From Bacteroidales bacterium M8 (GTDB lineage: Bacteria; Bacteroidota; Bacteroidia; Bacteroidales; Muribaculaceae): a stretch of 64,000 nucleotides of DNA. Each line of letters opens with the position of its first letter. Positions within the stretch are counted from its first letter, which is position 1. The stretch is from contig LUJS01000024.1 in assembly GCA_001689495.1 (NCBI GenBank), forward strand, positions 191 to 64,190, read 5' to 3'. Under the pieces are notes generated by a model that did no database searches, was not told where the DNA came from, and was given only the letters and a program-made list of their open reading frames with translations. A program made the position numbers and the translations under genes. Shown here piece by piece: positions 6,000 through 14,351 of this stretch.

Positions 6000-8546
6000 A
6001 TGAGAACTGTACTGACCCTAATATTGGCTGTGCTGACCTGCATCTCGGCCGATGCTCATAAATACTCCTATTCGTTCAACAATACCCCTATATCAGAGGC
6101 GATTGTCAGAATCAGCAAAGACCATCCCGATGTAAACATTTCATTCATCTACAAGGAGCTCGACAACTACAGGACATCGGCGAGAATACAATCCGACGAT
6201 GCATACGATGCCTTGAGACAGACAATCGGGCTCAATCCGATAACCATAACGACGAAGAATGGCTCCTTTTATGTCGAGGCATTGCAACGTGGCAAGTATA
6301 AATATCACGGCAAGTTGGTCGGTTCCGACAAAGAGTCTGTCGTCGCCGCAACCGTATTAATAATAAATCCGACCGATTCTACTGTCATTACCTATGGAAT
6401 TTCGGACAAAGATGGCCTCTTTTCAATCCCTTGCGACAAAAGGAATGTATTGGCCAAAATAAGTTGTCTCGGATATAAGACTACTTATTGCAATCTTGGC
6501 TCATTCAACGTCGGCACCATAACCATGCAGGAAAATGCCATAAGTCTTGCCACAGTAAATGTCGAGGGAAGTAATGCAACCGCATATTCGGACAGAACTG
6601 TATATCTGCCCACGCAACGGCAGAAAAGCGCGTCGCAAAATGCAACGGACCTCCTGAGATTCATGGCTATCCCACAGATAAAAATCAATGCGTTGGACAA
6701 TGCCGTTACCGATAATTTCGGCAATGAGGTTGCCATGTTCATAAATGGCATGGCTGCCTCTGCCGAAGAACTCGAAGGGTTGCTCACGGCAGATGTGCGC
6801 CGCGTGGAATATCTTGAATTTCCCACTGATCCTCGTTACAAGGGAGTCCCGCGAGCCGTCAATTTTGTAGTGCAGGAGTATATCTATGGCGGATATACCA
6901 AGGCATCGGTCAGCGAAAACTTTCTTGTCGGATTGTCAAGCAGGGCAAACATATTCAGTAAATTTTCTTACAAGAAAATGAATTATGATCTGTATGTCGG
7001 TTCGAATAACTGGGACAACCATCACATCGGGAGCACGGTCTCCGAGAATTATCGTTTGAAATCGGATCAAGGCGGCTACACCAATGCAAGACGTGATGAA
7101 TTGCTCGACAAGACTCATTTCCGGGAGGACCAGATACCTGTTACTTTCCGTGCCACCTATAACAGCGACAAATTACAGATACGGAATACCGTCGGTTTTA
7201 TCCATGACAACACTCCCGTATCAGACATAGAAGGCAGAGTGGTGTTCAGCGAACATGACGAGAACAATTCACAGTTCATCCGATCCAACACGACACGAAA
7301 GAACTCTGCCATATATTCAGGCTCATTCTATTATGTGATGCAAAAAGGGTATTCGTTGGACATTACGCCGACTTTCAACTACACTCACACCGACGACCGG
7401 TTCCTTTACAATGCCATGGACAATCAATCAATAGTCCGAAATGCGGAAGAGGATGCCTTTAATTTCAGAATAAATGCAAGGACCAGAAAAACAATAGGCC
7501 GCAATCATTCAATCATTGCAGGAGTCGATGGAGGCCAATGGAGTAATAACCTTCACTACGATGGCACAATTCAATATGCCGACAAATTTCGCCTCAGCTT
7601 TGCCTCCGGTCTTGTCGGATATGCTTATAAGTCATCTAAAATATCCGTAGGCGCAGATCTGGGCGTGTGCTGGGAAGGTAGCGACATTAACGGCAAGACT
7701 CAAAACGACGTGTATCCTTGGACACATATTAATGTCCAGTATTCGCTGACCAAGAAGCATCTGTTCTCAACCTATTTTCAGTATGCGACAAATTCACCGA
7801 CAATTTCTTCGAAGGCCTCGGATATTCTTCAGGATAATGAATATCTATACATAACCGGCAATCCATTTGTCAAGAACTCAAGACACATAACATACAATCT
7901 CGCTTATACATGGCTACCGGCCAACAAGTTTAGTCTAAGCGTATTTGGAGAATATTATGGAATTTATAATCGCCTCATAACGGTTTACTCTCCCTACAAA
8001 GACGGACAGGGAGTGATACGCGATTATCAGAACAATGGAGATTATAATCAGGTACATCTCGGGCTTGCCACCAATCTCGCGCTATTCGATGGAAAATTGC
8101 AGCTGTATGCGTGTCCCGAGCAGTACTTTTATCGGAGTACGGGAATATATAAGACAAGCTATAACCCTTTCATCTTTACGGCACAAGCTGTGTTGTATTT
8201 CGGTCATTTCTATGTCAAAGGATACTACTCCACCCCCGCGCGACAGTTATGGCATGACACCAACACCATCTACCGCAGCCGGAACTTCCATAGCGTGGAG
8301 GGCGGATGGTCCAATGATAATTGGAATGTAAGGTTTACTGCCGCCAATTTGTTCAATGAAGGCTGGGTTGGCGGGACTCTGCACATGAGTAGTCAATATT
8401 ACTCGGAAGATCGTATAAATTACGGAACATATTTCCATCCCCGCCTGAACATATCGGTCACTTATACATTTAACTATGGCAAAAAGGTCCAGCGCGGCAA
8501 TGAAGTTGGCGAACAACACGGCGCATCTTCAGGCATCCTGAAATAG
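6000..8546 (+). CDS. TonB-dependent-receptor-like outer-membrane protein with signalling domain
   Basis: This 848-residue protein has a signal peptide (1-19) and a secretin/TonB short N-terminal domain (about 22-95), which would contact the anti-sigma factor. A carboxypeptidase-regulatory-like domain follows (about 100-175), then a plug-like region and a beta-barrel of the outer-membrane barrel family to the C terminus. It begins two bases after the anti-sigma gene. No SusD-like partner follows; the operon ends at a terminator at 8651-8693. The ligand is unknown. Confidence 0.88.
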   Translation: MRTVLTLILAVLTCISADAHKYSYSFNNTPISEAIVRISKDHPDVNISFIYKELDNYRTSARIQSDDAYDALRQTIGLNPITITTKNGSFYVEALQRGKYKYHGKLVGSDKESVVAATVLIINPTDSTVITYGISDKDGLFSIPCDKRNVLAKISCLGYKTTYCNLGSFNVGTITMQENAISLATVNVEGSNATAYSDRTVYLPTQRQKSASQNATDLLRFMAIPQIKINALDNAVTDNFGNEVAMFINGMAASAEELEGLLTADVRRVEYLEFPTDPRYKGVPRAVNFVVQEYIYGGYTKASVSENFLVGLSSRANIFSKFSYKKMNYDLYVGSNNWDNHHIGSTVSENYRLKSDQGGYTNARRDELLDKTHFREDQIPVTFRATYNSDKLQIRNTVGFIHDNTPVSDIEGRVVFSEHDENNSQFIRSNTTRKNSAIYSGSFYYVMQKGYSLDITPTFNYTHTDDRFLYNAMDNQSIVRNAEEDAFNFRINARTRKTIGRNHSIIAGVDGGQWSNNLHYDGTIQYADKFRLSFASGLVGYAYKSSKISVGADLGVCWEGSDINGKTQNDVYPWTHINVQYSLTKKHLFSTYFQYATNSPTISSKASDILQDNEYLYITGNPFVKNSRHITYNLAYTWLPANKFSLSVFGEYYGIYNRLITVYSPYKDGQGVIRDYQNNGDYNQVHLGLATNLALFDGKLQLYACPEQYFYRSTGIYKTSYNPFIFTAQAVLYFGHFYVKGYYSTPARQLWHDTNTIYRSRNFHSVEGGWSNDNWNVRFTAANLFNEGWVGGTLHMSSQYYSEDRINYGTYFHPRLNISVTYTFNYGKKVQRGNEVGEQHGASSGILK

Positions 8547-8650
8547 CCGAACGTCCTTATCAAGTTGCATGTTGTTCACTGTTGCCTCACGGTGAAATAG
8601 CAAGGGTATGCGAGCCCGGAAGTAAAGTTGCATTAGTTCATGTAATTGAT

Positions 8651-8693
8651 ACACCCGACTTTGTACGAAAACTGTCAAAGTCGGGTGTTTTTT
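8651..8693 (+). terminator. Strong intrinsic terminator
   Basis: A perfect 13-bp stem, ACACCCGACTTTG (8651-8663) with CAAAGTCGGGTGT (8676-8688), encloses a 12-nt loop and is followed by a T run. It closes the sigma/anti-sigma/receptor operon. The 104 bases between the receptor stop and this stem hold nothing I can identify. Confidence 0.85.
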
Positions 8694-8706
8694 ACAGCTC
8701 ACAATC

Positions 8707-8737
8707 ATTGATTAATCAATAATATTTCGTAGCTTTG
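8707..8737 (+). promoter_or_regulatory. Promoter of the marR-like gene
   Basis: ATTG (8707-8710) and TAGCTTTG (8730-8737) are separated by 19 bp, which fits the Bacteroidetes TTTG/TAnnTTTG promoter. The start codon at 8742 comes four bases after the -7 box, so the transcript probably has no leader. Confidence 0.7.
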
Positions 8738-8741
8738 CAAG

Positions 8742-9185
8742 ATGAAACAGGAATATATCGTCGAACCTTTGGAGATCGACACGCTCGGTTATTATCTTGA
8801 CCGTGCGCTGAATGTCATGGTTAGGCTTCTCAACAAGACGTTTGCCGAGAAAGACATAGACCTGCAGCACGCTCAATATACCGTACTTAAAGTGCTATGG
8901 TGCCGCGAGGGGGTCAGTCAGTCGAGGCTTTCGAGACTGCTTGGCAAGGACCCGGCTGCCATCAGCCGTGCGTTGAACTATCTTGAATCCAAGGGATATA
9001 TCGAACGCCGAGGGACAAACGGCAAAACCAATGGAATCTTTCTGACCGAATATGCCAATTCGCGCAAAGAGGAAATAGAGTCTGTGGCAGATCTGGTAAC
9101 GGACAAGGCTACGTCAGGAATGTCCCGAGATCAGAAAGACTTATTGACACATCTGCTTAATAAAATATATGACAATATAAAATGA
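8742..9185 (+). CDS. MarR-family transcriptional regulator
   Basis: This 147-residue winged-helix protein has a dimerisation helix at the N terminus, a recognition region VSQSRLSRLLGKDPAAISRA (about 66-85) and a wing YLESKGYIERRGTNGKTNG. The C-terminal helix is LTHLLNKIYDNIK. The stop overlaps the start of the DUF169 gene by four bases (ATGA), so it probably regulates its own operon. The effector is unknown. Confidence 0.9.
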   Translation: MKQEYIVEPLEIDTLGYYLDRALNVMVRLLNKTFAEKDIDLQHAQYTVLKVLWCREGVSQSRLSRLLGKDPAAISRALNYLESKGYIERRGTNGKTNGIFLTEYANSRKEEIESVADLVTDKATSGMSRDQKDLLTHLLNKIYDNIK

Positions 9186-9496
9186 CACCAATAGAATTCA
9201 TGACAAGATACACGGAATACTTCGGCGAGGAGGCCCCGCTCCCTATTGCCGTGGTTTATTCCGACAAGCCGATGGGCGAGATGAAAACCATGCCCGGCTG
9301 CATGTTCAAGCAACTCCACCGCGCCAACAACGGCGAAACGGTTACGCTCGATGCCTCGAGCCTGACCTGTGGTGGTGGAAAACTGTACGCCGGTCTGGGC
9401 TCTACTCCCGACATAAAACCTTGGAAGAAATTAATAAATATTTCCGCGACTGTGAAAACGCATGGCGGCATATTCTTTGCTTTGGCAAAGCGCTAA
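9182..9496 (+). pseudogene. Truncated DUF169-family gene
   Basis: The first 75 or so codons match the N-terminal part of DUF169 proteins: FGEEAPLPIAVVYSD, PGCMFKQL and SSLTCGGGKLYAGLG. Members I recall from Bacteroidales run to about 220 residues. Here the match stops near codon 77 (nt 9411) and a 27-residue unrelated tail follows. Another frame stays open from about 9413 to 9544 and reads plausibly (EEINKYFRDCENAWRHIL), so the deletion may have joined this gene to the end of another. It is translationally coupled to the MarR gene. Confidence 0.55.
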
Positions 9497-9507
9497 AGCG
9501 ATTAGGC

Positions 9508-9538
9508 ACTGGAAACTCACTGAAAATCGCTAACTTTG
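9508..9538 (+). promoter_or_regulatory. Promoter of the DUF4405 gene
   Basis: TAACTTTG lies at 9531-9538 with ACTG, a weak -33 match, 19 bp upstream. The start codon at 9543 comes four bases after the -7 box, again suggesting a leaderless transcript. Confidence 0.55.
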
Positions 9539-9542
9539 CGAC

Positions 9543-9956
9543 ATGAAGAAGATTACAAAATTAAAAATATGCGATTGGTGTACGCTGTTTTTCACAATCG
9601 CGATATTGACATCCGGCATACAATTGGAGGCCACTCATAGTAGTGGTCTGACGTCAGTTTGGATCCACATCATAACCGGATTGTTGTTTGCGTGTTTAGT
9701 CACATATCATATATACTTGCATTTCGGTTACAGCAACTGGTTCTCTAAAATTCACAATCAGAAGAATCAGCTGACACGCATACTCTGGTGGGTTTCATTG
9801 ATTACCCTACTCACCGGCATTATCGCCTCAGTGCATTGGTTGGCTACATTTAGACACGCACCAATAGGAGGAGTGCATGGGAAGTTGGGATTCCTGATGA
9901 TTCTTCTCTCGTCGGGACACATCATGAAGCGAATCAAGTTTTTCTATCACAAATAA
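9543..9956 (+). CDS. DUF4405-like four-helix membrane protein, probable heme binder
   Basis: This 137-residue protein has four membrane helices. Histidines lie where a b-type heme could be held: WIHIITG near residue 40, TYHIYLHF near 57, GVHGKLGF near 113 and SSGHIMKR near 125. This matches DUF4405, a cytochrome b561-like family. It has its own promoter after the truncated DUF169 gene. A redox role is inferred from the histidines; the partner is unknown. Confidence 0.7.
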   Translation: MKKITKLKICDWCTLFFTIAILTSGIQLEATHSSGLTSVWIHIITGLLFACLVTYHIYLHFGYSNWFSKIHNQKNQLTRILWWVSLITLLTGIIASVHWLATFRHAPIGGVHGKLGFLMILLSSGHIMKRIKFFYHK

Positions 9957-9988
9957 GCCCGTCCTGTTTCCACTTTCTTTTGTGTTGA

Positions 9989-10675
9989 TTATTCCTGCCT
10001 CACGGTGAGCATGTACCCGAATCCGCGGCGGTTGATGATGGATATTGAGGGGTCGTGCCTGAGCATGCGGCGGAGTTTGTGTATGTAGCCGTGTAGCGAG
10101 TTGCGGTTGCTGGGCTCGTCGCGTTGCCAGACGGCAAGCATGAGGTCAGTGGCGTCGACTGTCCTGCCGATGTTTGCGGCGAGGTGTTCGAGTATCTTGG
10201 CCTCGAAATGTGACAGCTCCATGGCGCGGCCATCCAGTATAAGCGTCTGCGTGGTGACATTGAAATAAAAGGCACCAATCTTGAATCCGACATCCTCGGA
10301 CCGGTTGTCGCCATATCGACGCAGCAGGGACTTGATTCTCACTATGAGTTCGCGGAGCTCGAACGGCTTTTTCAGATAGTCGTTGGCACCGATCTCAAAA
10401 CCGCGCTCGACATCGTCGATGGTGCTTTTGGCGGTGAGGAACAGTAACGGGACTGTCAATGACAACTTCCTTATCTCCCTCGCCATCGAGAATCCGTCCA
10501 GCTTGGGCATCATCACGTCCGCAACCACTATGTCAGCCCCTTCGGTCTTGAATTTCTCAAGACCGTCAATGCCGTCGGCGGCCGTCGTCACGTCATAGCC
10601 CTGCCCCCATAGGGTGTCGGCGACAATCAGCGTGAGGTCGGCCTCGTCCTCAACAAACAGTATTTTGGTTTTCAT
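9989..10675 (-). CDS. OmpR/PhoB-family response regulator
   Basis: This 228-residue protein has a receiver domain (1-118) with acidic residues E9 and D10, phosphoacceptor D53 in VVADVMMPKLDG and a conserved lysine in FLTAKS. The winged-helix DNA-binding domain (about 130-226) includes HKLRRMLRHDP and the wing INRRGFGYML. Its start lies 26 nt inside the 3' end of the kinase gene. The likely target is the divergent barrel gene at 12233, whose upstream region carries a 21-bp-spaced direct repeat of the kind bound by this family. Confidence 0.93.
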   Translation of the reverse strand: MKTKILFVEDEADLTLIVADTLWGQGYDVTTAADGIDGLEKFKTEGADIVVADVMMPKLDGFSMAREIRKLSLTVPLLFLTAKSTIDDVERGFEIGANDYLKKPFELRELIVRIKSLLRRYGDNRSEDVGFKIGAFYFNVTTQTLILDGRAMELSHFEAKILEHLAANIGRTVDATDLMLAVWQRDEPSNRNSLHGYIHKLRRMLRHDPSISIINRRGFGYMLTVRQE

Positions 10676-12083
10676 CTCTCGAGAATTTAATTGTGAATAC
10701 AGATCCCTCGCCCTCGCGGCTGCTCACGGAGATTGAACACCCCATTTTGTCGAGTATGCTCCGGACATAATAGAGGCCGATTCCGTAACCGCGGACATCC
10801 TGACGGTTGCCGTGGGGCACGCGATAGAATTTGTCGAATATATGCGGAATGGCTTTCGGAGGAATGCCTATGCCATTGTCTGCGACACTGATGCCGCCAC
10901 TGTCGCCCGACAGCGTTATCGCGACCGCGTCGTCTGAGTATTTCACGGCGTTGTCGAGCAGGTTGTTCAACACATTGGTCAGGCAGGTCCTGTCGGCACT
11001 GACCACTGCGCCGGCATCGACATCGGTGTTGATCGTGATGTCCTTGTCGCCCCTCATGCGATGGGCGTCGGCTATTTCCTCGACAAAAGGCTTGAGCCTA
11101 ATATCCTCGGGCTTTAGTCTCATTGTCTTGCGGCGCTCCATGCTCATGGCGAGGATGTTTTCGACAAGCTCGCCGAGACGTTTCAGTTGCTTGTTGGCGA
11201 TTTGTAGATATGCGGTCTTCTTGGCAGGATCGTTTTCGGTATCGAAATTCAGCAGGGCGTCGTTGGCCGAATATGCGATGGCTATCGGCGTTTTCAGCTC
11301 ATGGGTCATGTTGCTTACAAAATCATCCTTCATTTCCTCAATGGAGCGTAGTCGTGACACCGTATGGAACAAATACCAGAACGCCAGAGAAAAGGCAATC
11401 ATCAGAAGAAAAATCGTAACGATAATTCCAAGCATCTGCGAAAGAATATGGCGGGTCAGTGGCGTCATATATGCCTTGTAATATATTCCCTCGTCAGGAT
11501 TGATATTGAAGCTGAATGAATCCAGTCCTGATTCTTCGTTGAGTTTGGGATTGCCGCAAATAACGGAATCGTTGCTGTTGACAACTTCCACACATAAAAA
11601 ATCAGGATATATGAACCTATTGGAAAGCTGAATGTATAAAACGCTATCCATCACTGCCATATCTAAAGGTATGTATTTATCCATTATCTTATGAAATTGC
11701 CTGCTCATAGCGTCAACCATCTGATTGGAATAAGAAGAGTTTTCTGTTAGCACCGCCCGTTCCTCAACAACCTTCCCGTCTGCTTCGGTCCTAATCGAGA
11801 TAAGTTGACCGTTTTCATCTCGATATGTTGTCGCCTCAGCTTGTTTTGGAGCTTGTGCTTCCTTTATTTCTTCCTGTGCCTGTACATTTGATGCCAATGC
11901 CTGCGCCCTTCCTGCCCGATACATAAGGTCATCAATGTCTGCATCGGCTAAAGCAGTCATCACCTCGCGTTCCACATTTGCCCTTATTGAATTGTAAAGG
12001 GTTACAAGATAAAAGACATTGCAGCCGAAAATGACCGCGATGACAACTATTAATGTGGCGGATATGGTCTTGAAGCGTTTCAT
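10650..12083 (-). CDS. Sensor histidine kinase
   Basis: This 477-residue protein has a membrane segment at about 7-27, a periplasmic sensor region of about 185 residues with no domain I recognise, and a second membrane segment at about 213-240. The dimerisation region SNMTHELKTPIAIAY has the phosphoacceptor histidine near 260. The ATPase domain has VLNNLLDNAVKYSDD (N box), VADNGIGIPP (G1) and GYGIGLYYV (G2). A TAACTTCG box (12095-12088) ends four bases before the start codon, so the message may be leaderless. Confidence 0.93.
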   Translation of the reverse strand: MKRFKTISATLIVVIAVIFGCNVFYLVTLYNSIRANVEREVMTALADADIDDLMYRAGRAQALASNVQAQEEIKEAQAPKQAEATTYRDENGQLISIRTEADGKVVEERAVLTENSSYSNQMVDAMSRQFHKIMDKYIPLDMAVMDSVLYIQLSNRFIYPDFLCVEVVNSNDSVICGNPKLNEESGLDSFSFNINPDEGIYYKAYMTPLTRHILSQMLGIIVTIFLLMIAFSLAFWYLFHTVSRLRSIEEMKDDFVSNMTHELKTPIAIAYSANDALLNFDTENDPAKKTAYLQIANKQLKRLGELVENILAMSMERRKTMRLKPEDIRLKPFVEEIADAHRMRGDKDITINTDVDAGAVVSADRTCLTNVLNNLLDNAVKYSDDAVAITLSGDSGGISVADNGIGIPPKAIPHIFDKFYRVPHGNRQDVRGYGIGLYYVRSILDKMGCSISVSSREGEGSVFTIKFSRDENQNTVC

Positions 12084-12134
12084 GATGCGAAGTTACTAAT
12101 AATCCGTCAGACAACAGGTTGGAGGGCACTCGAT

Positions 12135-12166
12135 TTAAGACTAAATAAGGTAGCCTTAAGACTAAA
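12135..12166. promoter_or_regulatory. 21-bp-spaced direct repeat, probable response-regulator site
   Basis: TTAAGACTAAA occurs at 12135-12145 and again at 12156-12166. The 21-bp period (two helical turns) is typical of tandem OmpR/PhoB-family binding. It lies between the divergent kinase gene and the barrel gene, ending 37 bp upstream of the barrel gene's -7 box. That regulator 9989-10675 binds here is inferred from position and spacing. Confidence 0.55.
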
Positions 12167-12203
12167 AAAGGATGACCATGGTGATGCTGAACGTAAAAAG
12201 CGA

Positions 12204-12211
12204 TAATTTTG
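12204..12211 (+). promoter_or_regulatory. -7 promoter box of the barrel gene
   Basis: TAATTTTG matches TAnnTTTG and predicts a leader of about 17 nt before ATG 12233. No good -33 match is seen, which suits a promoter that needs an activator such as the adjacent response regulator. Confidence 0.5.
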
Positions 12212-12232
12212 CCTCGTAAAAATATTACTGCA

Positions 12233-14269
12233 ATGAAAAAAGCATTATTTTTCCTGACAATCCTACACGGCATCACCACCTATGCTCAATCGGAATCACC
12301 CGATACAATCTCTACACAACAGCTAAATGAAGTTGTAGTCAAGGGAGAGAAACCGCAGGTGAGGGGCGAGGACGGGATTATGGTAGTCGACCTCCCCGGA
12401 ATAGTCAGGGACAAGCCTGTGACAAACATCCTCGAGGCCCTCGGCTATCTGCCCGGCGTCACGAACAACAACGGCATGATATGGCTAACGGGAGCCTCGA
12501 ACGTCACCATCATCCTCAATGGCGAGCTGACCAACATGCCGCTCCAGAATCTGTATCAGCTCCTCTACACCACGCCTGTAGACAGACTGAAAAACGTGGA
12601 GATTATGTATTCCGCCCCGGCCAAGTATCACGTCAATGGCGCGGTAATCAACGTGGTGCTGAAAACGCCCACTCCGCTCGACGGATTGCAGGGACAGGTC
12701 AGGGCCGGATACAATCAGGCACACTATGGCTCGTATGGCGGTGTACTTGCAGCCACATACGCCATAAAGGACTGGACTTTTGACCTCAACTACGGACTGA
12801 CGCGCAGTAAATCGTGGAGCCGCGAGGAAACATGGTCGAATCATCTATATGACGGCACGCGGACCATGGTTGAGGACGACATGCGTCGCATCGGTCAGAA
12901 TTGGAGCAATACCATCTTTGCATCTGCCGCATGGAAGACGCTCAAGCTCACATACAACGGTCAGATAATATCAGATTCAAAAAGTTGGAACCATTCTTCG
13001 GGCACGCTCGGCAACTATACGAACGTATATGACATGCTGTCGCCGGTCGGCTATCACAACATAGCCCTGCGTTATGCCGCACCATTCGGCATGACTGTCG
13101 GCGGTGACTATACCCGCTACTCCGAGAACCGCTCACAGTCATTGTTCAAGGACACCGACTATCTGCTCGGATCTGAAAACCGTCAGTCGATAGACCGCTG
13201 GCATGTTTACATAGACCAACAGCATCAGATCGGCAAGTGGCAACTGAACTATGGCGCGGAATACCAGCACTCAAAAGACCATAGCTCGCAACTTTACGAA
13301 GCATCAGACAATCCTGACTTCGACGATATTCTCAACGAGGACGTGGCGAGTCTTTATGTCGGCACGCAGCGGTCGTTCGATTGGGGCCTGTCGTTCAACG
13401 TCTCGGCTAAGGGTGAGTATTATCACAATGAATATCAGCACAACTGGAACTTCATCCCCCAGCTCGGAGCCACATACTACAAGACTCCTAAAAGCATATT
13501 CCAGCTCAATCTCAGTACCCAACGCATCTATCCGTCATACTGGGAACTGCACGGCGGGATAAGACACATCAACGACTACTCGACGATCATCGGCAATCCT
13601 CTTTTACAGCCATATATCCAATACGATGCCCAGTTCAACTATATCCTGAGGCAGAAATACGTGGCCACGCTCTATTTCCAATATGGAGACAAGACGTCGG
13701 TGCAACTGCCATACCAGTCTCCCGACGCCCTCAACCTCATCTATCAGACCATCAACATGAACCATGAGCGCGTGGTTGGCCTCAATCTCCATGCTCCTTT
13801 CGGCGTCAGCTACATCTGGAATGCCACGGCCACGGCCAACGTGATGAACAGGCGGGCCAAGGCCAATCACTTCCATGACATCAGCTTCGACAACAGCAAA
13901 TGGATTTTCTATGGCTCGATTAACAATACCTTCAAGTTCAGTCAGAATAGTCCTCTTTCCGTTTCTGTGGATTTCAGCTACATCTCGCCATCATTGCAGG
14001 GAATCGCCAACCTTTCGGGGATATGGCGAGTCGATGCCGGAGTCAAATGGCAGTTCGGAAAGAAACGCTGCTGTGAACTGGATCTGAAAGCCGATGACAT
14101 ATTCAACAAATGGTCGCCGACAATGACCATAAACCACGCCGGACAGGACTATCGGATGAAAGTGCGCGACATGGCCCGCAACCTCAAGCTGACATTCATC
14201 TGGCGATTCAACGGCTTCAAGCCCAAGGACACCAATATCGACACATCCCGTTTCGGCACGGGAAAATAA
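12233..14269 (+). CDS. TonB-dependent-receptor-like outer-membrane beta-barrel protein
   Basis: This 678-residue protein has a signal peptide (1-20), an N-terminal plug-like domain (about 30-145: LNEVVVKGEKPQV, then ALGYLPGVTNNNG, then IILNGELTN) and a barrel with alternating aromatic strands to the C terminus. It lacks the carboxypeptidase-regulatory-like domain usual in SusC-type receptors. ATG 12233 follows the TAATTTTG box; the upstream codons from 12209 are not needed. It diverges from the two-component system, which probably controls it. Substrate unknown. Confidence 0.85.
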   Translation: MKKALFFLTILHGITTYAQSESPDTISTQQLNEVVVKGEKPQVRGEDGIMVVDLPGIVRDKPVTNILEALGYLPGVTNNNGMIWLTGASNVTIILNGELTNMPLQNLYQLLYTTPVDRLKNVEIMYSAPAKYHVNGAVINVVLKTPTPLDGLQGQVRAGYNQAHYGSYGGVLAATYAIKDWTFDLNYGLTRSKSWSREETWSNHLYDGTRTMVEDDMRRIGQNWSNTIFASAAWKTLKLTYNGQIISDSKSWNHSSGTLGNYTNVYDMLSPVGYHNIALRYAAPFGMTVGGDYTRYSENRSQSLFKDTDYLLGSENRQSIDRWHVYIDQQHQIGKWQLNYGAEYQHSKDHSSQLYEASDNPDFDDILNEDVASLYVGTQRSFDWGLSFNVSAKGEYYHNEYQHNWNFIPQLGATYYKTPKSIFQLNLSTQRIYPSYWELHGGIRHINDYSTIIGNPLLQPYIQYDAQFNYILRQKYVATLYFQYGDKTSVQLPYQSPDALNLIYQTINMNHERVVGLNLHAPFGVSYIWNATATANVMNRRAKANHFHDISFDNSKWIFYGSINNTFKFSQNSPLSVSVDFSYISPSLQGIANLSGIWRVDAGVKWQFGKKRCCELDLKADDIFNKWSPTMTINHAGQDYRMKVRDMARNLKLTFIWRFNGFKPKDTNIDTSRFGTGK

Positions 14270-14287
14270 AACCTATTGTAAAAACGA

Positions 14288-14330
14288 CAAGGGTGACGGT
14301 CTGCCGCGGAAGGCAGCGCCGTCACCCTTG
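14288..14330. terminator. Bidirectional terminator hairpin
   Basis: CAAGGGTGACGG (14288-14299) pairs perfectly with CCGTCACCCTTG (14319-14330), and CTGCC/GGCAG extends the pairing inside the loop. It lies between the convergent barrel gene and the GH3 gene. There is no clear T tract, so how it terminates is less certain than its structure. Confidence 0.65.
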
Positions 14331-14351
14331 CATGTTGTCGAAAGTTGATTA

